DNA of 50,510 bases from JACQAI01 sp035507915 (lineage in GTDB: Bacteria; Pseudomonadota; Alphaproteobacteria; Elsterales; Elsteraceae), in assembly GCA_035507915.1 (NCBI GenBank), contig DATJNS010000358.1, positions 1 to 50,510 of the forward strand, written 5' to 3'. Position numbers and translations under genes: made by a program. The notes below the pieces were generated by a model that ran no database searches, was not told the DNA's origin, and saw only the letters and a program-made list of their open reading frames with translations. The stretch's first letter is position 1, and every line of letters begins with the position of its first letter. Below are positions 9,866-19,179 of this stretch, in pieces.

Positions 9866-10630
9866 GTGCACCCGACGCCGCGGCTGCGTCGAGGCCTCGT
9901 CCGCCTCGCGCTCGCGGGCGCGATCTCGGCGCTGGCGCGGCCTGCCGACGCCGCGGATCTCAGAATCTTCTCGCCGGTCGTCGAGCCGGGCGCGCTCGAG
10001 TTCGAGAACAACAGCGCCGTGACGTTCGACCGGTCCGCCAAGCACAACGACCAGCAGAGCCATTTCGGCGAGATCGGCTACGGCGTCACGGATTTCTGGC
10101 GCACCGAGATCGAAGGCAATTGGGATGACGGCGACGGCAGCCTCGGCACCAGGACGGTCGACAACGAGAACATCTTCAGCCTGCTCAACGACACCCTGCA
10201 CCGGTTCCATTTCGGGGTGGTCGAGGAGTACGACCGCGCCGTGGCCGGGCATACACCGGACACGCTGACCTTCGGGACCTTGTTCGAGAAACAGATCGAC
10301 GCGTCCGAGACCATCCTCGACGTCCTCTTCGACCGCAATTTCGGGCCCGGTGCGCCGACCGGGACGACGCTGCGCTACGCGGCGCGCGGCGTCTGGACCG
10401 TCGCGCCGCCGCTCGCGCCGGGGATCGAACTCTACGGCGAACCGGGACGCGTCGGGCGTCTGCCCGATTTCGCCCAGCAGGACCATCGCCTCGGACCGGC
10501 GCTGGCCGGACGGTTCGACATCGAGGGGCTGGGCGAGCTCGGCTACGACGTGGCCTACGTCTTCGGCCTCACCCCGGCGACGTCCAAGGAGACCATCGTT
10601 TGGCGCCTGGAGCTCGGCCTTCGATTCTGA
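9866..10630 (+). CDS. Putative outer-membrane beta-barrel protein, function unknown
   Basis: The GTG at 9866 starts a 254-residue protein with a signal peptide ending around ALARPADAAD. The rest alternates polar and hydrophobic residues, with strands such as FHFGVVEEYDR, TLRYAARGVWTVA and IVWRLELGLRF, and ends in a C-terminal Phe, the usual BamA-recognition end of outer-membrane barrels. Similar proteins annotated as hypothetical exist in proteobacteria, but I cannot name the family. It is 5 bp behind the VWA protein, so the two are probably co-expressed. Confidence 0.7.
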   Translation: MHPTPRLRRGLVRLALAGAISALARPADAADLRIFSPVVEPGALEFENNSAVTFDRSAKHNDQQSHFGEIGYGVTDFWRTEIEGNWDDGDGSLGTRTVDNENIFSLLNDTLHRFHFGVVEEYDRAVAGHTPDTLTFGTLFEKQIDASETILDVLFDRNFGPGAPTGTTLRYAARGVWTVAPPLAPGIELYGEPGRVGRLPDFAQQDHRLGPALAGRFDIEGLGELGYDVAYVFGLTPATSKETIVWRLELGLRF

Positions 10631-10638
10631 CGCGATCC

Positions 10639-12090
10639 CTAACCGCGTCCGTAGTCGTCCTGGAAGCGGACGATGTCGTCCTCGCCGAGATACGAGCCCG
10701 ACTGCACCTCGATCAGGTGCAGCGGCACTTTGCCGGGATTCTCCAGGCGATGCACCGTGCCGATCGGGATGTAGATCGACTGGTTCTCGCTCAGGAGCAC
10801 CGTCTCCTCGCCGCGCAGCACCTTGGCGGTGCCGTGCACGACCACCCAATGCTCGGCGCGGTGATGGTGCATCTGCGCCGACAGCTTGGCGCCCGGCTTG
10901 ACGACCAGCCGCTTGACCTGGAAGCGCGCGCCGGCGTCGACGGACTGGTACGAGCCCCACGGCCGATAGACCGTGGTGTGGGCATCGGCCTCCGTGCGGT
11001 TCGACAGCTTGAGCCGCTCGACGATGCGCTTGACGTCCTGCGTGCGCGCACGGCTGGCCGCCAGCACCGCGTCATCCGTGACCACGAGCACGACGTCGTC
11101 GAGACCGAGCGCCGCCACCAGCTTGCCGTCCTCGCACCGCACATAGGAGTTGCGCACGTCCTCGAGCAGCACGTCGCCGATCACCACGTTGCCGGCGCCG
11201 TCCTTCGCGCCGACCTCCCACAGCGCGCCCCATGCGCCGACGTCGTTCCAGCCCATGGCGGCGGGCACGACCATGACGTTCCGGGCCTTCTCCATCACGG
11301 CGTAGTCGACCGATTCCGACGGGCAGCCGGCGAACGCGGCGGCGTTCAGGCGCAGGAACTCGAGGTCGGTCTCGGCGCCCTCGAGCGCGCGCCGGCAGGC
11401 CTCGAGGATCGCCGGATGCAGCCGCTCGAGCTCGGCGAGATAGCGGTCGGCCCGGAACAGGAACATGCCGCTGTTCCAAACGTAGCCACCGTCCTCGAGG
11501 TAGCCCTCGGCGACCGCCTGGTCGGGCTTCTCGACGAACGCCGCGACCGGCACGCAGCGCGCGCCGTCTCCGGGCTCGCCGCTGCCGGGATCGAGCCGGA
11601 TGTAGCCGTAGCCGGTCTCGGCGCGGGTCGGTGTGATGCCGAACGTCACGAGCGCGCCGCCGCGCGCCGCCGCGACGCCGGCAGCCACCGCACGTTGGAA
11701 CGCGGCGACGTCGGTCACGATGTGATCGGAGGGCGCCACCAGCATCAGACCTTCGGGCGCCGAGCGGGCGACGATCAAGGCCGCCACCGCGGCCGCCGGC
11801 GCGGTGTTGCGGCCGACCGGCTCCAGCACGATGGCGCGGCGCTCGAGGCCGGCCTGACGGAGCTGCTCGGCGACGATGAAGCGGTGCTCCTGGTTGCACA
11901 CCAGAATGGGCGCGCCGAACAGCGCCGGGGCCCGGGTGCGCCGCACGGTGTCGACCAGGAGGCTGTCGGCGGAGACGAGCGGCAGCAGCTGTTTGGGGAA
12001 CTGGGTGCGCGACATCGGCCACAGCCGCGTGCCGGAGCCACCGGACAGCACGACGGGCGTGATCAGCTCTGATGCGGCAGGTTTGGCCAT
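10639..12090 (-). CDS. manC: Mannose-1-phosphate guanylyltransferase / mannose-6-phosphate isomerase
   Basis: A 483-residue bifunctional type II enzyme. The N-terminal nucleotidyltransferase domain (about 1-290) has the pyrophosphorylase motif LSGGSGTRLWPMSR (15-28) with FPKQ after it, and FVEKPD further on. The C-terminal cupin domain (about 330-483) carries KPGAKLSAQMHHHRAEHW, the metal-binding phosphomannose isomerase motif. It makes GDP-mannose from fructose-6-phosphate via mannose phosphates (the mutase ManB is not seen here), feeding gmd/fcl. It lies 98 bp downstream of glmU on the same strand and may be co-transcribed with it. Confidence 0.96.
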   Translation of the reverse strand: MAKPAASELITPVVLSGGSGTRLWPMSRTQFPKQLLPLVSADSLLVDTVRRTRAPALFGAPILVCNQEHRFIVAEQLRQAGLERRAIVLEPVGRNTAPAAAVAALIVARSAPEGLMLVAPSDHIVTDVAAFQRAVAAGVAAARGGALVTFGITPTRAETGYGYIRLDPGSGEPGDGARCVPVAAFVEKPDQAVAEGYLEDGGYVWNSGMFLFRADRYLAELERLHPAILEACRRALEGAETDLEFLRLNAAAFAGCPSESVDYAVMEKARNVMVVPAAMGWNDVGAWGALWEVGAKDGAGNVVIGDVLLEDVRNSYVRCEDGKLVAALGLDDVVLVVTDDAVLAASRARTQDVKRIVERLKLSNRTEADAHTTVYRPWGSYQSVDAGARFQVKRLVVKPGAKLSAQMHHHRAEHWVVVHGTAKVLRGEETVLLSENQSIYIPIGTVHRLENPGKVPLHLIEVQSGSYLGEDDIVRFQDDYGRG

Positions 12091-12188
12091 GGGACCACGA
12101 TGTTTGGGGCGCCCGGGAGCGGCGGCGCGAGCACGGTCATTCTAGTCAAAATCGGACCGTGCGTCGCGGCTCGAGCGACCACCCCCGG

Positions 12189-13553
12189 TCACGACGGCTT
12201 GGCGAGCTTCGCCGCATGGCGCGCGCGAAACGCCACCCGGCGCTCGCGAAAACGGGCAGCGCCGTCCGCGGCCTCGGTCGTCGCAGGCCGCGTGAAGGTC
12301 AGCGCGCCGGGCGGCACGTCGGCCGTGATGACGCTGCCGGCGCCGATCATGGCGCCGTCGCCGATGCTGACGGGCGCGACCAGCGCGGTGTTCGAGCCGA
12401 TGAACACCCGCGCGCCGATCTCGGTGCGCCATTTGTAGACGCCGTCGTAGTTGCACGTGATCGTGCCGGCGCCGATGTTGGCGCCCGCGCCTACGCGCGC
12501 GTCGCCAACGTAGCTCAGGTGATTGGCCTTGGCGCCGGCCTCGACCACGGCGTTCTTGATCTCGACGAAGTTGCCGATATGCGCGCCCGGACCGATGTCG
12601 GCGCCGGGGCGCAGCCGGGCGAACGGCCCGATCACCGCGTCGTCGGCGACGCGGGCGTCCGCGAGATGGCTGAAGGCGTGAACCGTGACGCGATCGCCGA
12701 TCGTGACGCGCGGGCCGAACACCACGTTGGGCCCGACCGTGACGTCGCGGCCGAGCTTGGTGTCGACGCTGAAATAGACCGTATCCGGATCGGCGAGGGT
12801 CGCACCGGCCTCCATCGCGGCGCGCCGCAGTCGCCGCTGCGCGACCGCCTCGACGCGCGCGAGGTCGATCCGCGAGTTGACGCCGGCCACCTCCTCGGCG
12901 TCGGCCTCGACGACCACCACGCGGCCACCCGCTTCACGCGCCAGCCCGACGATGTCGGTGATGTAGTATTCGCCCTGCGCGTTGTCGGCGCGCAGCCGCT
13001 CGAGCAGCGCGAACAACCCGGCCGCGTCGCCCGCCACCGTGCCGGCATAGCACAAGGTCACGGCGCGTTCGGCGGCGTCGGCGTCGGCCTGCTCGACGAT
13101 GCGCTCGAGCCGTCCGTCGCGGTCGAGGATCAGCCGGCCGTACCCGGTCGGATCGGCCGCCCGGAAGCCGAGCACCGCCAGCGCGGCGTCGCCGCGCGCC
13201 GCGACCAGCCGGCGAATCGTCTCGCTGCTGAGCAGCGGCACATCGCCGTTGAGCACCACGACATCGCCGGCGAATCCGTCGAGCAGCGCGCGGGCCGTCA
13301 GCGCGGCATGACCGGTGCCGCGCCGGTCGACCTGGACCACGGTCGGGTGCGGCGCGACGGCGGCCGCGACCGCATCCATGCCGGGCCCGATCACGATCGC
13401 GGTGGCGGCCGGCGCCAGCGCATCGAGCGCCGCCACGACGTGACCCACGAGCGCACGCCCGGCGACCTCGTGGAGGACCTTCGGCAGATCGGAGCGCATC
13501 CGCGTCCCCTGCCCTGCCGCCAGCACGATTCCGGCCAATCGTCGCTCAGCCAT
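12189..13553 (-). CDS. glmU: Bifunctional GlcNAc-1-P uridyltransferase / glucosamine-1-P acetyltransferase
   Basis: The 454-residue enzyme makes UDP-GlcNAc for peptidoglycan and lipid A. The N-terminal uridyltransferase domain begins with LAAGQGTRM (11-19) and Lys25; NGDVPLL and GEYYITD are conserved in it. The C-terminal half is a left-handed beta-helix with hexapeptide repeats and the acetyltransferase motif containing NYDG (CNYDGVYKWRTEIG). I choose ATG 13553, which gives the canonical MAERRLAGIVLAAG start; a frame extension to 13646 looks non-coding. The ATG is preceded by tandem GATGGGC repeats, so alternative ATGs 9 and 18 bp earlier exist. GlmU is essential in most bacteria. Confidence 0.95.
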   Translation of the reverse strand: MAERRLAGIVLAAGQGTRMRSDLPKVLHEVAGRALVGHVVAALDALAPAATAIVIGPGMDAVAAAVAPHPTVVQVDRRGTGHAALTARALLDGFAGDVVVLNGDVPLLSSETIRRLVAARGDAALAVLGFRAADPTGYGRLILDRDGRLERIVEQADADAAERAVTLCYAGTVAGDAAGLFALLERLRADNAQGEYYITDIVGLAREAGGRVVVVEADAEEVAGVNSRIDLARVEAVAQRRLRRAAMEAGATLADPDTVYFSVDTKLGRDVTVGPNVVFGPRVTIGDRVTVHAFSHLADARVADDAVIGPFARLRPGADIGPGAHIGNFVEIKNAVVEAGAKANHLSYVGDARVGAGANIGAGTITCNYDGVYKWRTEIGARVFIGSNTALVAPVSIGDGAMIGAGSVITADVPPGALTFTRPATTEAADGAARFRERRVAFRARHAAKLAKPS

Positions 13554-13866
13554 CGCCCATCGCCCATCGCGCCCGACGCCGCCTTCCAGCGCACGGCGGC
13601 CGGGCGCCGCGCCATCAAGCTGCCACAGGCGGCCAGGCGATCCCAATCACAATCTGTTCCCCCCTTGTTGCAACCGGCACTTTGGTGTCTGTTGGCCGCA
13701 CCGCCTTCGCCGGCCGCACCGCGTGCCCGGCGAGGCCGGCTTTCGACTTTCGCGGCTGGCGAGGCGCGAAGCTCGGAGCGCCGCGGGGCGCGCCACTGGG
13801 GGACGGCACCGGAAGCGGTCGATGGCGGAAGCGGCGGTCTACGCTCGGGCGAACGGGCAAGCCTGA
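13554..13866. other. Divergent intergenic region glmU / lptD
   Basis: A 313-bp non-coding stretch between the divergently transcribed glmU and lptD. It holds two in-tandem GATGGGC units next to the glmU start and a less GC-rich segment around 13645-13690 where promoters would be expected. I could not pick a convincing -35/-10 pair in either direction. A 70-codon frame at 13682-13894 looks like an incidental GC-rich frame. Confidence 0.6.
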
Positions 13867-16149
13867 ATGGCGCGGGGGTGGCTCCGCGCGGTGACCGTGA
13901 GTTTGCCGCTGCTCTTGTCCACGACCGCGCTCGCCGCGCCGCCGCCGGTCAAGAACTTCTTCCCGCCCAAGAACAACCCCAAGGTCGGTCAGAGCGCGCC
14001 CGTCAATCCGAAAGGCCCGTTCCTGCTGCGCGCCGATGAGATCACCTACGATCAGGACATGGACGTCGTCACCGCGACGGGGAACGTCGAGGTATCGCAA
14101 GGCGACCGGGTGCTGCTCGCCGATACGGTGAGCTACAACCGTCGGGCCCAGGTGGTGACCGCCAGCGGCAACGTCACGCTGATGGAGCCCTCGGGCGAGG
14201 TCATGTTCAGCGACTACGTCGAGCTCACCGACGATCTGCGCGACGGCTTCATCAACAACGTCAAGGCGCTGCTCATCGACAACACGCGCATGGCCGGGGT
14301 CGCGGCCCAGCGCAGCGAAGGTTCGCGCACGGACATCGTCAGGGGCGTGTTCTCGCCGTGCAACCTGTGCCAGACCGACCCGACGCGCGCGCCGCTCTGG
14401 CAGCTGAAGGGCGTGCAGATGACCCACGACCAGGTCAACCGCGAGATCACCGTCAAGGACGCCACGCTCGAGATGTTCGGCGTGCCGGTGTTCTATTCGC
14501 CCTATTTCTCGACTCCCGATCCGACGGTCAGGCGCCGCTCCGGTCTGCTCAACCCGTCGGTGGGCTACGCCAGCACGGTCGGCGCCTGGTACGGTCAGCC
14601 GTACTACGGCGTCTTGTCGGACAGCTCGGATTTCACCTTCGAGCCGCGCTATTTCGAGAACACCGGGCCCTTCTTCGGCGGCGAGTTCCGCCAGAAGTTC
14701 GACGACGCCTCGCTCAGGATCGCCGGCAGCGTCGCGGACGGTCCGCAGATCTCGGGCGGCTCGGCGCTCACCAACACGTCGAACAGCTGGCGCGGCAACA
14801 TCGCGTCGGAGGGTCGCTGGGACATGAACGACGACTGGCGCAGCGGCTTCGACGTGAACCGCGCGACCGACCGCACCTACACGAGCAAGTTCCACGTCAA
14901 CACGACCTACGCCTCCTACAGCCCGTTCGACCTGCCCAACTTCCGGACCAGCGACGTGTTCGCCGAGCGGTTCCAGGGCAACAGCTACGCCCACATCAAC
15001 GCCTACGCCTTCCAGGACAATGTCGGCGGCTCGGTCGCCCAGCAGATCCCGAAGGCGCTGCCCTACGCGGGCTACACCTACGTCAGTCCGCGCGACGAGC
15101 TGGGCGGCTACATCAAGGTCGACACCAACGCGATGGTCGTCGAGCGCCAGCAATTGCCGGCGTTGACCAACCTGTCGAGCAGCCTGTCGACCAACTCCGA
15201 CCGGCTCGCCACCGTCTCGGGCTATTATCTGCCCTACACCAGCGAGCGCGGCGACGTGTGGACGTTCGCCGGCACGCTCGAAGCCGACGGCTACTACGTG
15301 CGCGACGAGACCGATCCGACGACCGGAAAGTCGTTCACCGGCGAGACCGGCCGCGCCCATCCGCAGGTTTCGGCCTACTGGCGCTATCCCATGGTCAGGC
15401 AGGATGACACCATCTCCTACCTGATCGAGCCGGCCGCCGACATCGTGGTCGGACCGAACGGCGACAACCCGCGCCACATCCCCAACGAGGACGCTCAGGC
15501 GTTCGAGTTCGACGACACCAACCTCTTCAGCCAGCGCCGGTTCAGCGGCTATGATCTCGTGGCCGGCGGCCAACGGATCGATTACGGCGTGACGGGCGGC
15601 GCATACGGCCAAGGCGGCGGCAGCACCAGCGCGTTCATCGGTCAGAGCGCCAACGCGCACGGCGATTCGGCGTTCTCGACCAACTCCGGCCTGGAGAACG
15701 CCGGCGCGTCGGACATCGTCGGAAGGGTGACGGTCAATCCGCGCAAGGACCTCGATCTGAGCTATCGGTACCGCCTGGATCACAGCACGCTGCAGACCAA
15801 TCGCGACGAGATCGCCGCCGCGCTCAATGTCGGGCCGCGCAGCACCGTCAGCCTCGGCTACATCCATTTCGCCAAACCGGTGCTCGACGTGAGCACGACC
15901 CGCACCGAGCAGCTCGGCGCCTCGACCTTCATCGCCTTGAACGACAACTGGTCGGCCTACAGCGCCTACGCCTACGACCTGGTGCGTCAGGAGTCGCGCA
16001 TCGGCCGCATCGGCGCGCTGTATCGCGACGAGTGCTTCGCCATCCTGATCAGCTTCGACGAGACCTTCGCGCCCGACCGAGACATTCCCCAGGGCTTCAG
16101 CCTGCTCGTGCATTTCGGCCTGAAGTACCTCGGCGACTTCGGCGGCTGA
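13867..16149 (+). CDS. lptD: LPS-assembly outer-membrane protein LptD
   Basis: A 760-residue protein with signal peptide MARGWLRAVTVSLPLLLSTTALA. Residues about 55-170 form the periplasmic OstA/LptA-like beta-jellyroll (LLRADEITYDQDMDVVTATGNVEV..). GVFSPCNLCQTDPTRAPLW carries the CxxC typical of alphaproteobacterial LptD, probably used in the disulfide that activates the LptD-LptE plug-barrel. Residues about 220-760 form the C-terminal 26-strand barrel. It inserts LPS into the outer leaflet, completing the path started by LptF/LptG here. Unlike many alphaproteobacteria, surA, pdxA and rsmA do not follow; a sugar epimerase starts 2 bp after the stop. Confidence 0.94.
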   Translation: MARGWLRAVTVSLPLLLSTTALAAPPPVKNFFPPKNNPKVGQSAPVNPKGPFLLRADEITYDQDMDVVTATGNVEVSQGDRVLLADTVSYNRRAQVVTASGNVTLMEPSGEVMFSDYVELTDDLRDGFINNVKALLIDNTRMAGVAAQRSEGSRTDIVRGVFSPCNLCQTDPTRAPLWQLKGVQMTHDQVNREITVKDATLEMFGVPVFYSPYFSTPDPTVRRRSGLLNPSVGYASTVGAWYGQPYYGVLSDSSDFTFEPRYFENTGPFFGGEFRQKFDDASLRIAGSVADGPQISGGSALTNTSNSWRGNIASEGRWDMNDDWRSGFDVNRATDRTYTSKFHVNTTYASYSPFDLPNFRTSDVFAERFQGNSYAHINAYAFQDNVGGSVAQQIPKALPYAGYTYVSPRDELGGYIKVDTNAMVVERQQLPALTNLSSSLSTNSDRLATVSGYYLPYTSERGDVWTFAGTLEADGYYVRDETDPTTGKSFTGETGRAHPQVSAYWRYPMVRQDDTISYLIEPAADIVVGPNGDNPRHIPNEDAQAFEFDDTNLFSQRRFSGYDLVAGGQRIDYGVTGGAYGQGGGSTSAFIGQSANAHGDSAFSTNSGLENAGASDIVGRVTVNPRKDLDLSYRYRLDHSTLQTNRDEIAAALNVGPRSTVSLGYIHFAKPVLDVSTTRTEQLGASTFIALNDNWSAYSAYAYDLVRQESRIGRIGALYRDECFAILISFDETFAPDRDIPQGFSLLVHFGLKYLGDFGG

Positions 16150-16151
16150 GC

Positions 16152-17135
16152 ATGGCGATCCTCCTCACGGGCGCCGCCGGGTTCATCGGGCTCCATGTCG
16201 CCGAAGCGCTGCTCGCGCGCGGCGAGACCGTGATCGGCGTCGACAATCTCACGCCCTACTACGACGTCCGCCTCAAGGAGGCGCGGCTCGCCCGGCTGAC
16301 CGCGCGCGCCGGGTTCTCTTTCCATCGCGTCGACATCGCCGACCGCGCCGCGCTCGACGCCGTGGTCGACCGGCATCCGGCGATCACCGGCATCGTCCAT
16401 CTGGCGGCCCAGGCCGGGGTCCGGCACTCGCTGGTCGACCCGTATAGCTACGTCCACGCCAACGTGATGGGGCAGGTCGTGCTGCTCGAGGCGGCGCGAC
16501 GCCTCGCCCGGCTCGCGCATTTCGTCTATGCGAGCTCGTCGTCGGTCTATGGCGGCAACCGCAAGCTGCCGTTCGCCATCGAGGATCCGACCGATCATCC
16601 GGTCTCGCTCTACGGCGCGACCAAGAAGGCCGACGAGTTGATCGTCCAGGCCTACAGCCACCTGTTCCGGCTGCCGTGCACGGGCTTGCGCTTCTTCACG
16701 GTCTACGGGCCGTGGGGCCGACCCGACATGGCCTACTATCTGTTCACACGCGCGATCTTCGCCGGCGAACCGATCCGCCTGTTCAACGGCGGCGACATGC
16801 GTCGCGACTTCACCTACATCGACGACATCGTGCAGGGCGTGGTGGCGGCGCTCGACCGGCCGCCGGCCGACACCGGACCGGATCAGGCGCCGCACCGGGT
16901 CTACAACCTCGGCAACCATCGCGCCGAGAACCTGCGCGACTTCATCGCCGCGATCGAGCGCGCAACCAACGCCAAGGCGACGTTGGTCGAGGAACCGATG
17001 CAGCCGGGCGACGTGCGCGCCACGCTCGCCGACATCGCGGCGAGCGAGCGCGATCTCGGCTTCCGGCCGAGCACCGCGATCGACGCCGGCGTGCCGCGTT
17101 TCGTCGCGTGGTACCGCGAGTACCACGGCGTCTGA
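16152..17135 (+). CDS. NAD-dependent epimerase, UDP-glucuronate 4-epimerase-like
   Basis: The 327-residue extended SDR starts MAILLTGAAGFIGLHVAEAL, then has GVDNLTPYYDVRLKEARLARL, HLAAQAGVRHS, SSSSVYGGNRKLPF and Tyr154-x3-Lys158, with FFTVYGPWGRPDMAYYLFTRAI afterwards. The PYYD..LK and GRPDMA stretches are typical of the UDP-glucuronate 4-epimerase (LspL/CapI) branch, so it probably makes UDP-galacturonate for LPS or capsule. A close UDP-glucose 4-epimerase homologue cannot be excluded. It begins 2 bp after lptD and is likely co-transcribed. Confidence 0.85.
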   Translation: MAILLTGAAGFIGLHVAEALLARGETVIGVDNLTPYYDVRLKEARLARLTARAGFSFHRVDIADRAALDAVVDRHPAITGIVHLAAQAGVRHSLVDPYSYVHANVMGQVVLLEAARRLARLAHFVYASSSSVYGGNRKLPFAIEDPTDHPVSLYGATKKADELIVQAYSHLFRLPCTGLRFFTVYGPWGRPDMAYYLFTRAIFAGEPIRLFNGGDMRRDFTYIDDIVQGVVAALDRPPADTGPDQAPHRVYNLGNHRAENLRDFIAAIERATNAKATLVEEPMQPGDVRATLADIAASERDLGFRPSTAIDAGVPRFVAWYREYHGV

Positions 17136-17141
17136 CGCGAT

Positions 17142-18224
17142 TTACAGAAGCTCCGCGATCAGACGCGCGGCCGCGTCGTTGCCGCGCGGCGGCACGGGCG
17201 GCTTGCGCGGCAGCGCCCACAGCGCGTGAAGCGCCGGCGCGAGGTCGCCGCGCTCGAGAGCCGCACGCGCCACCGCCCGCGCCGTGCCGTGGGCTTCGAG
17301 CCAGGTCACCAGAGGCGCCTCCTCGTACCAGCGACCGCGCAGGACGTCGCGCAGGACGTAAAGGGTCGGGATGCCGTGGCACGCCGCCTCGGCCAAGGTG
17401 CCGTAACCCGGCTTGGTGATGACCGCGTCGGCCGAGGCGAGACAGTCGAGATGGCTGAGCCCGAGCGTCTCGAGCGCGACCATGTCGGCGCGCGGCGGCA
17501 CCGCGAGCCCGGCCACGACGTAGCGCACGCCTGGCACCGGCGGCCATGTCGCGATCGGCAGCTCGGTGGCGATGCCGCCCAGGCTCACGAGCACCACGCG
17601 TTCGCCCGCGGCGAGCCCGAGACGCTCGACGAGCGCGTCTCGACGCGGCGTGCCGCAGCGCGCCACCGGGCCGACCTGCACGGTCGGAAAATCGGGCATC
17701 GGCATCGCCGGGGTCGGACGGACGAACAGCGTCGCCTGGCGATAGGCCGCAGCCATCTGGACCTCGATGCGCGCGGCGTCCGGCCAGCCCGCGTCGTAGC
17801 CGCGCACGATGCCGAGCCAGTTGAGCGACGAGAAGCCGACCGCCGGGATGCCGGCGCGCGCGGCCGCAGCGATCGGCACGTAGCCGACGTTGGCGAGCAC
17901 GAGGTCGGGGGCGAGCCCGCGCAGCGCCGCCGCCTCGGCGTCGACCACCGCCTCGAAGCGTTGGTGCAAGCCGCCGAAGTCGCGCTCGGCGTTGGCGACG
18001 TCGACGTCGATCGCCGACCGGCTCGTGAAGCCGAAATCGGCGACCGGGCGGCTCACCCCGTCGAGCGTCGGGAAGAACAGGGCGAGGACCCGGGCATCGA
18101 GGTCCGAGCGTGCGCTCACGCGTAGCGCCGGCCGAAGCGCGCGCAGCGCCTCGACCACCGGCGCGGTCTGCGCGGCATGACCGTAACCATGCCCGGTGAT
18201 CGCGAGCAGGACATGCCGGCTCAT
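17142..18224 (-). CDS. Glycosyltransferase, GT28/MurG-like fold
   Basis: The 360-residue protein begins with ITGHGYGHAAQTAPVVEALRAL, the Gly/His-rich acceptor-side loop found in GT28-type transferases and in arabinokinase-type sugar-binding domains. The C-terminal half has VLVSLGGIATELP and ADAVITKPGYGTLAEAACHGIPTL, the typical nucleotide-sugar donor site of GT-B enzymes (compare MurG). Donor and acceptor are unknown. It is transcribed after the DegT/Gfo-Idh pair on the same strand (23 bp gap), so a role in attaching the sugar those enzymes make is a reasonable inference. Confidence 0.75.
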   Translation of the reverse strand: MSRHVLLAITGHGYGHAAQTAPVVEALRALRPALRVSARSDLDARVLALFFPTLDGVSRPVADFGFTSRSAIDVDVANAERDFGGLHQRFEAVVDAEAAALRGLAPDLVLANVGYVPIAAAARAGIPAVGFSSLNWLGIVRGYDAGWPDAARIEVQMAAAYRQATLFVRPTPAMPMPDFPTVQVGPVARCGTPRRDALVERLGLAAGERVVLVSLGGIATELPIATWPPVPGVRYVVAGLAVPPRADMVALETLGLSHLDCLASADAVITKPGYGTLAEAACHGIPTLYVLRDVLRGRWYEEAPLVTWLEAHGTARAVARAALERGDLAPALHALWALPRKPPVPPRGNDAAARLIAELL

Positions 18225-18246
18225 GACGGCGGGCACGGGTGCGGTG

Positions 18247-19179
18247 TCACGGCTGCGCGAGCTGACGCTCGATCGTCCAGACCAGCCGCAGCGCGTCGAG
18301 CGCGGCGCGGCCGTCGACACATCGACCGCGCTGCGGGCCGGTCTGGCGCACCGTGTCGACGAAGCCCGCGAGCTCGCTCGCGAGCGCATCGGTCGGCGCC
18401 ACCGCAACCGGTATCGGCTCGGACGCGCCAGGCGCGAGCCGCCCGACCGTGCGCGCGAGATGATCGACCAGCATCGTGCCCTGGTCGCCGACCAGGGTCA
18501 GCGCGCGGACCCGTTGCGCCGTGAGGCGGCTGGCGGCGCACGATGCCAACGCCGGCCCGTCGAACGACAAGAGCGCCACGGCGTGATCGGCGCCGACCTC
18601 GACGTCGCGCGTCACGCCGGACGCGACCACGTCGGTCGGCGCGCGCCTCATGAGGGCGAGCACGATGTCGAGATCGTGCACCATCAGGTCGGCGACCACG
18701 CTCGCGTCGACGATGTGCGTGCTGGCGGGGTTGAGCCGGCGCGTCTCGATCGCGTCGATCCGCCAATCCGCGACGGACTCCAGCAGCGCCGCGGTGACCG
18801 GGCTGAAGCGCTCGATGTGACCGACCGCGAGCGGCACGCCGCGGCGCTCGGCCGCCGCGATCAGGCCCTGGCAATCCGCCTCGCTCAACGCCAGCGGCTT
18901 CTCGATCAGGCAGGGAATGCCGGCCTCGAGCAGCGCGCGGCCGACCGCCCCATGCGCCGACGACGAGGTCGCGACGATCGCGGCGTCGCACGACGCGACG
19001 ACGTCCTCCAAGGCGGTGATCGTCGGACAGCCGTGGCGCCCCGCCAGCGCTTCGGCGCGCTCGGTGTGCTTGTCGTGCACGCCGGCGAGACACGCGCCGT
19101 CGACCGCGGCCAGCACGCGCGCATGGTGCGCGCCCATCCGGCCCGCGCCCACCACGGCTACTCGCAGCGGCGCGCTCAC
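18247..19179 (-). CDS. Gfo/Idh/MocA family oxidoreductase
   Basis: A 310-residue NAD(P)-dependent dehydrogenase. The N-terminal Rossmann motif GAGRMGAHHA is at 11-20 and LIEKPLALSE around 91-100 contains the family EKP motif; the C-terminal domain has LMVHDLDIVLAL with the conserved HD. The GTG start overlaps the stop of the DegT aminotransferase (GTGA), giving strict coupling. Dehydrogenase plus DegT aminotransferase is the layout used for 3-amino sugar nucleotides (for example WbpB/WbpE), so oxidation of a sugar-nucleotide C3 is a plausible role, but substrate is inference. Confidence 0.85.
   Translation of the reverse strand: MSAPLRVAVVGAGRMGAHHARVLAAVDGACLAGVHDKHTERAEALAGRHGCPTITALEDVVASCDAAIVATSSSAHGAVGRALLEAGIPCLIEKPLALSEADCQGLIAAAERRGVPLAVGHIERFSPVTAALLESVADWRIDAIETRRLNPASTHIVDASVVADLMVHDLDIVLALMRRAPTDVVASGVTRDVEVGADHAVALLSFDGPALASCAASRLTAQRVRALTLVGDQGTMLVDHLARTVGRLAPGASEPIPVAVAPTDALASELAGFVDTVRQTGPQRGRCVDGRAALDALRLVWTIERQLAQP

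Noticed and set aside
13682..13894. 70-codon frame between glmU and lptD
   Set aside because: No ribosome-binding site, low-complexity composition, and it overlaps the lptD start.
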